DNA from: Bidens hawaiensis
Lineage: Eukaryota; Streptophyta; Magnoliopsida; Asterales; Asteraceae
NCBI GenBank assembly: GCA_021521415.1
Contig: JAIQDT010001737.1
Span: forward strand, 124,001-188,000
Reading direction: 5' to 3'
DNA length: 64,000 nt
The stretch's first letter is position 1. Every line of letters begins with the position of its first letter. Under the pieces are notes generated by a model, which had not been told where the DNA came from, did not search any database, and saw only the letters and a program-made list of their open reading frames with translations. This document shows, piece after piece, positions 59,840-64,000 of the stretch. The translations under genes and the position numbers were made by a program.

Positions 59840-60040
59840 ACTGTCCCCGCAGCGCGCTAAGGATTTTAGTTCTTCCCGCGGCGCGCTATGGATACCGTTC
59901 TTCCCGCGACGCGCTAAGGAATATAGTTCTTCTCGCGACGCGCTTAGAATTGAAGTTCTTCCCGCGGCGCGCCTAGAAATGTAATTCTTCCCGCGGCGCG
60001 CTTAGAAATATAGTTCTTTCCGCGACGCGTTAAGGTTGTT
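59840..60040. repeat. CGCG-rich tandem repeat in U3, about six units
   Basis: Units around TTCTTCCCGCGGCGCGCTAA followed by GGAATATAG or close variants recur about every 32-33 bases. Each contains CGCG(G/A)CGCG in an otherwise AT-rich window. Confidence 0.85.
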
Positions 60041-60493
60041 TTCTGTCTGCCTTCGCGCTCGCGCTCTCTTGACCTTCTGTGTCTGCCTTCGCGCCTTAGC
60101 CTTCTCGCGCTGAACCCTTTGAGTTTTCTTCTGTTGAATCTAGCCGTTTGCTTTTGTGTTGTCTTATCTTTTGAGCTGTTGACCTAATCTGCTTTATGTC
60201 TGAAAAGTTACTTTCGGCGCAGCATGCGCACCAACCCCATTGGTTGACAGATAAAGTGACTGACATTATCTTTTGAGATCTGCTTTTGCCATGCTTGACC
60301 AGTACCTTTTTCTGAACCGCCCATGCCTTTTTACTGTTCCCTGACAGCTTTATCTTGCCTCTGCAGCTGCCATATCTTTCCATATCTTTTGCTTTTGGAT
60401 TCTTATGCTTTTTGATATCTTTTGCTTTTGGAATCTTTTACTTTTTGAGATCTTTTCCCCTTTTTCTAGGGATTGTGTTCCCTAGGGTTTCTC

Positions 60494-60502
60494 TATAAAT
60501 AA
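60494..60502 (+). promoter_or_regulatory. TATA box of the gypsy LTR
   Basis: TATAAATAA in LTR context, about 1 kb after the LTR start. Confidence 0.55.
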
Positions 60503-61501
60503 TAGTATTATTTTCCTAACACTACACACACAAAACACTTAATCTCTCCTGTTCTCTTGCTCCTTGCTCTCTCTGCCGCCTCCCTCTCTGCCTCCGTCTT
60601 CCTCCCTGTTCTGCCCTGTTTTCCGGTAATATATTATATATAATAACTTACTTATTAATTATGCTAACTTATAATCAAGACTTAAAACAAATCATTAAAA
60701 CAATAATCTTATTTATAGGTTAACTTGTGCTTGTTTAAAGTTGGTTCTTGCTTTATCTTACACCGCATCGTTTATCAAGTGAGTAATCTCGTACCTAATC
60801 CCTTTTTGCTTTTAATGTTTTGGGATGTTCATGTGTTCATACAAACTTAGAGTCTTAAACTTGTTTATGAACTTTAGTCGCGCAGTATCCCATGTGTTGA
60901 GGACGTAGACTTGGCTGTTTATTTGTATGTGTGGATCATTAACCGTCTTGTCGGTCTATTCCGCAGTTTTCATGGTACCATTAGATGAACACGGGAGAAC
61001 TATCGTTTATGATTTTCTCTTTTGTTACACTTGCACAGTTAGTCTTGTTTGTGAGCTCAATTGTGAGCACTGGCAGTCTTGTCTCTTAGAGTTGGTCCCG
61101 ATCTGATTACACCCTTGTTGAAACCCAGACATACACATGTTGCGCGCAGATTTATTGTTATCTATGTATTGTATTAAACTTGATTTCTCACCAACACGCA
61201 AGTGTTTGACGTTTATTTTAACACATGTTCAGGTTTGCAGTAGCTGTTTTGGAGCTTGTGGACACATAGGAAGTTTCTTTATTTTGGACCTAGATTAAAA
61301 TGTATCAAGACAAGTTTTTGTTGTTCGAATATTTTGTCTTATAATATATTGAATTATGTTGATTTATGTTATCTTGTGTTTACCCTGCGCGTGCGCGAAT
61401 GAATGTATTTATTAAATATTGACACCCAATAGTGTCACGAGTAATGAAACAATATGTGGCGCCCCGATGTATAATCCGCCTTTGGTCGGGGTGTTACAGA
61501 T

Positions 61502-61513
61502 TGGTATCAGAGC
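61502..61513 (+). other. Primer-binding site (initiator Met tRNA)
   Basis: TGGTATCAGAGC, exact, three bases after the LTR end. Confidence 0.9.
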
Positions 61514-61734
61514 TCGTTGACTTTAGGATAGGTGGTTAGACGTAACGGCCTAGAATACCTAAGAGTCCCCTCTCGCGCATGAGAGAAATCTCATGTTTGC
61601 GCGCTTATTGTTAATTACTCGTTATTTATGAGTATGCTCGCGCTTGCGCAGTATATGATTTTATGTTTTATTCCGCGATATTTCGATTTTTGTGAATTTC
61701 GATTTTTATTGATTTTACTTACATATTCGTTTGT

Positions 61735-62005
61735 TGGGATTGAAAATCCGAAAAGTCATGGTGATACATGAATAGTTGATTTTCAATTTCCAATTACGAT
61801 TATGTTCTGAGGTTGGAGACTTGAAAAGTCATGGTGATACATGAATTGTCAACCTCCAATACTCATTTTCTTGTATGTTTTATATTGAGGATTGAAAAGT
61901 CATGGTGATACATGAATCGTCAATCTCCAATACTCGTTTGCTCGTATATTTTAAATTGGGAATTCGGAAAGTCATGGTGATACATGAATTGTCGATTCTT
62001 GATTC
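61735..62005 (+). promoter_or_regulatory. Four tandem stem-loops in the gypsy leader
   Basis: GTCATGGTGATACATGAAT occurs at 61755, 61828, 61899 and 61971 (periods 73, 71, 72). Each core can fold as TCATG-GTGATA-CATGA. Around the cores lie unit-specific arms that pair with each other, for example 61739-61748 with 61778-61787 (ten perfect pairs) and 61885-61895 with 61920-61930. It lies between the PBS and gag, where packaging, dimer or translation signals are expected. Confidence 0.75.
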
Positions 62006-62151
62006 GAATTTGTTACCTTTATTAAGTCTGCATTTAGGGTCATTTATTTTACTTTAACTTTTGACAGTAACTGACTCCGTGAAACCAAGCTTTTCGAGGT
62101 TATACTTTGCGCTAAAACCAAGATATTAACTAAAATTAAAACTTTTATAGA

Positions 62152-62763
62152 ATGCCTCCGCTATCAGCTCGCCATCTCAAGAAGAAAGAAGCCGCGCGCA
62201 GATGTTCGCTGCAACGTTCCCAGGAAATGGCCGCCGCAATAGCCCAAGCTTTGAGCCAAAACAATACCAACACCTCTGGTTACAACATTAAGTCCTTTAA
62301 CGCGGGTAACCCTCCAAAGTTCACAGGTCTTGAAGGAGCCACCGTGATGCTCCAGTGGCTTGAGAAAATAGAAAACACTTTCCTCCACACCCAATGCCCC
62401 TCAGACAGACGAACCCTGTATGCTTCCAGTGTCCTGGAATCTAGAGCGCTTACTTGGTGGAATGGAGTAGCTCATGCGCGTGGCGCAGAAGCTGCTTCTA
62501 GCATGCTCTGGGAGGAATTTAAGGAAATTCTGACGCGAGAATTCTGCCCTCCCAACGAAGTCAAGCGCTTGGAGGAAGAATTTTGGAACTTGAAGCAATA
62601 CAGCGGTGAAGTGCGCGAGTACGCGACGCGCTTCCATGAACTAAAGCCTGCTTGTCCCTCACCTTGTTACCCCTTCCCGCCGAGCCATAGAGAAATTCCT
62701 TGGGGGTCTCCCCATGGAAATTCAAGATTCTGTATGGGCCAGAAACCCAGTAACCCTCCCTGA
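62152..62763 (+). pseudogene. gypsy gag, first part, with one frame break
   Basis: ATG 62152 opens MPPLSARHLKKKEAARRC. The retrotransposon gag core: FNAGNPPKFTGLEGATVMLQ, WLEKIENTFLHTQCP, ALTWWNGVAHARG, LTREFCPPNEVKRLEEEFW and REYATRFHEL. The frame changes near 62650-62660; the terminal part of this frame to 62763 is out-of-frame text. The gag region continues in the next entry. Confidence 0.8.
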
Positions 62764-64000
62764 CGCTATTGAGTTGGCCGCTGTGCTCAGCGACAACCAT
62801 GTCAGAGCAGGAACCTTGTTCCTGCGGGGAACAGAAAAGACCAAACTCACCAAGACTGCCCCTGAACCAACAGAAACCAAACCTGAACCCTCAAACCGTA
62901 ACAACCTCAAGCGCAGGCGCAAGGCCTATGCGCTTACCAACCCGCCCATTGTCCAGCAACCCATTTATCAACCCCCAGTTTACGCGCCTAACCCACTATC
63001 AGCCTACCCAACTCCCCCTATAGTCCACAACTATGCCTTAACCAATCCAGCACTCCCTGCCCCACCAACTAAGAAACCTTACACAGGAAACCACCCCTTT
63101 TGCCCAACCTGTAGATTTCACCACCCAACCCAAACCCCGTGTCGACTTTGTAACCGATGTGGCCGTACTGGTCACACTGCTGAGAACTGTAGAGTCCTTC
63201 CCGCCAATCCAATTACGCCAACACCACCAGTCTACCCGCAGAACCCACAATCAACCTACCAAAACCCACGACCCAGATCGTGCTTTAACTGCGGTGATCC
63301 CAGTCATTTCCGGAACGCGTGCCCGAGACTACAAGTGCAAATCACACAAGCGAATCCGGTGAACCAGATTTCGAACCAAGTAACGCGTGGACGAGCTTTT
63401 AACATAACCGCGCACCAAGCGCAAGCGAATAATGACGTAGTTAATGGTACATTTTTGCTTAACGGATTTTATGCTTCTGTACTTTTTGATACTGGCGCCG
63501 ATCGAAGTTTTATCTCTCGCGCCTTCGAGCAGAAGCTTGCGCGACCGCGCAACGATTTAAAAGAAAATTTTTCAGTTGAATTGGCTAATGGTGAAACTGT
63601 TTTAATAAACTCAGTGATTAAAGATTGCACGCTTAACCTTAACGAAAACGATTTTCTGATCGACCTCATCCCCATGCCTCTTGGAAGCTTTGATGTTATC
63701 ATTGGTATGGACTGGCTTTCGCATAATCGCGCCGAAGTTATTTGCGCCAAGAAGTTGATTCGCATACCTCGAGAAAATGGTGATCTTCATATCTACGGCG
63801 AAAAACCCTCCCGCGGTCTTAAGCTTATGTCTTGCGCCGAAGCCCAAAGACTCATGCGGAAGAAGTATGTTGCATTCTTAGCCCATGTGGTTAAACCTGC
63901 TGAAGAAAAGAAGCTTCGCGATATCCCCATCGTGCGCGACTTCCCTGAAGTTTTTCCTGATGATCTTCCTGGTATCCCTCCCGCTCGTGAAGTCGAGTTC
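62655..64000 (+). CDS. gypsy gag C-terminus, zinc knuckles, protease and RT start, open to window edge
   Basis: About 448 codons without a stop. LVPHLVTPSRRAIEKFLGGL completes gag, followed by a proline-rich linker. Zinc-binding: CPTCRFHHPTQTPC, CNRCGRTGHTAENC (about 63150) and CFNCGDPSHFRNAC (about 63281), the last two being CCHC knuckles. Protease: SVLFDTGADRSFIS (about 63478) and FDVIIGMDWLSHNRAE (about 63690). Then IPIVRDFPEVFPDDLPGIPP, the usual entry to the reverse transcriptase. Codons are rich in GCG/CGC. Gag-pol is made as a polyprotein and cut by the protease. Apart from the break near 62655 this half looks intact. Confidence 0.85.

Larger units (their letters stand above)
59480..61498 (+). 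repeat. gypsy 5' LTR (about 2.0 kb)
   Basis: Begins TGTGACATCTGCCCC and ends GGTCGGGGTGTTACA. A TATA box TATAAATAA is at 60494-60502, followed by a CACACACAAAACAC leader. The U3 part is pyrimidine-rich (59600-59740) and has a CGCG-rich repeat. The plus-strand frame 59481-59984 and minus frame 60096-60383 lie in the LTR and are not counted as genes. Confidence 0.7.
59480..64000 (+). mobile_element. Ty3/gypsy element, 5' half, continues past the window
   Basis: LTR (59480-61498), PBS, structured leader, gag, zinc knuckles, protease and the first codons of reverse transcriptase. Unlike the others it has a long uninterrupted frame at the right edge. The 3' half and any target duplication are outside the window. 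Confidence 0.8.

Noticed and set aside
59481..60383. 167-codon plus frame and 95-codon minus frame
   Set aside because: Entirely within the gypsy LTR, biased by pyrimidine-rich and CGCG repeats.
61755..61990. CRISPR-like array (19-base repeats with about 53-base spacers)
   Set aside because: Eukaryotic retrotransposon leader; the spacers contain the complementary arms of stem-loops, not unrelated text.

Overview
This window is plant nuclear DNA of the repeat-rich intergenic kind. The evidence is nested LTR retrotransposons (Ty3/gypsy Tat, Athila and other lineages, plus Ty1/copia), MULE, PIF/Harbinger, Helitron-like and MITE DNA elements, a tRNA-type SINE, AT-rich spacers and one plant-specific AP2/ERF transcription-factor gene. 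The style of the Tat, NAM-like and SINE sequences suggests an Asteraceae genome. That is inference from remembered family resemblance, not a search result. I saw no bacterial, organellar, rRNA or tRNA gene.

Layout. 1-1.8 kb: end of a MULE (PB1-like transposase N-terminus reading left, then 149-bp tandem repeats). 1.8-5.9 kb: truncated minus-strand gypsy element (gag-protease relic, PBS, 2.2-kb LTR). 5.9-8.3 kb: LTR-like and unclassified sequence. 8.3-18.5 kb: a full-length but decayed Tat element with two LTRs, PBS, gag-pro-RT-RH-aRNH-IN, PPT and an antisense gene with a readable intron. 18.5-36.9 kb: an ancient tandem segmental duplication. Its left copy lost the ERF gene and carries a Helitron-like insertion; its right copy keeps a frame-broken ERF gene whose 3' end is duplicated in inverted orientation. 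Between the copies lie a CACTA-like end, an LTR fragment, two inverted MITEs, a NAM-like transposon gene and a 2.8-kb PIF/Harbinger element with TAA target duplications. 36.9-40.15 kb: more gypsy LTR and integrase fragments on the minus strand. 40.15-43.6 kb: the 5' half of a copia element. 46.8-58.0 kb: a complete Athila element with a 5-bp target duplication. 59.5-64 kb: the 5' half of a comparatively intact gypsy element that runs off the right edge.

Almost all coding capacity is transposon-derived, and most of it is broken by in-frame stops. The only host-type gene is the ERF (group X-like, 32.4-33.0 kb), and it carries a frame break inside the AP2 domain. The two signals I consider most worth testing are (1) the ERF locus, where the 3' coding end and 3' UTR face an inverted copy of themselves, giving a foldback of roughly 270-300-nt arms downstream of a TATA box, and (2) four tandem stem-loops with a shared apical hairpin and different but complementary lower stems in the leader of the right-edge gypsy element.
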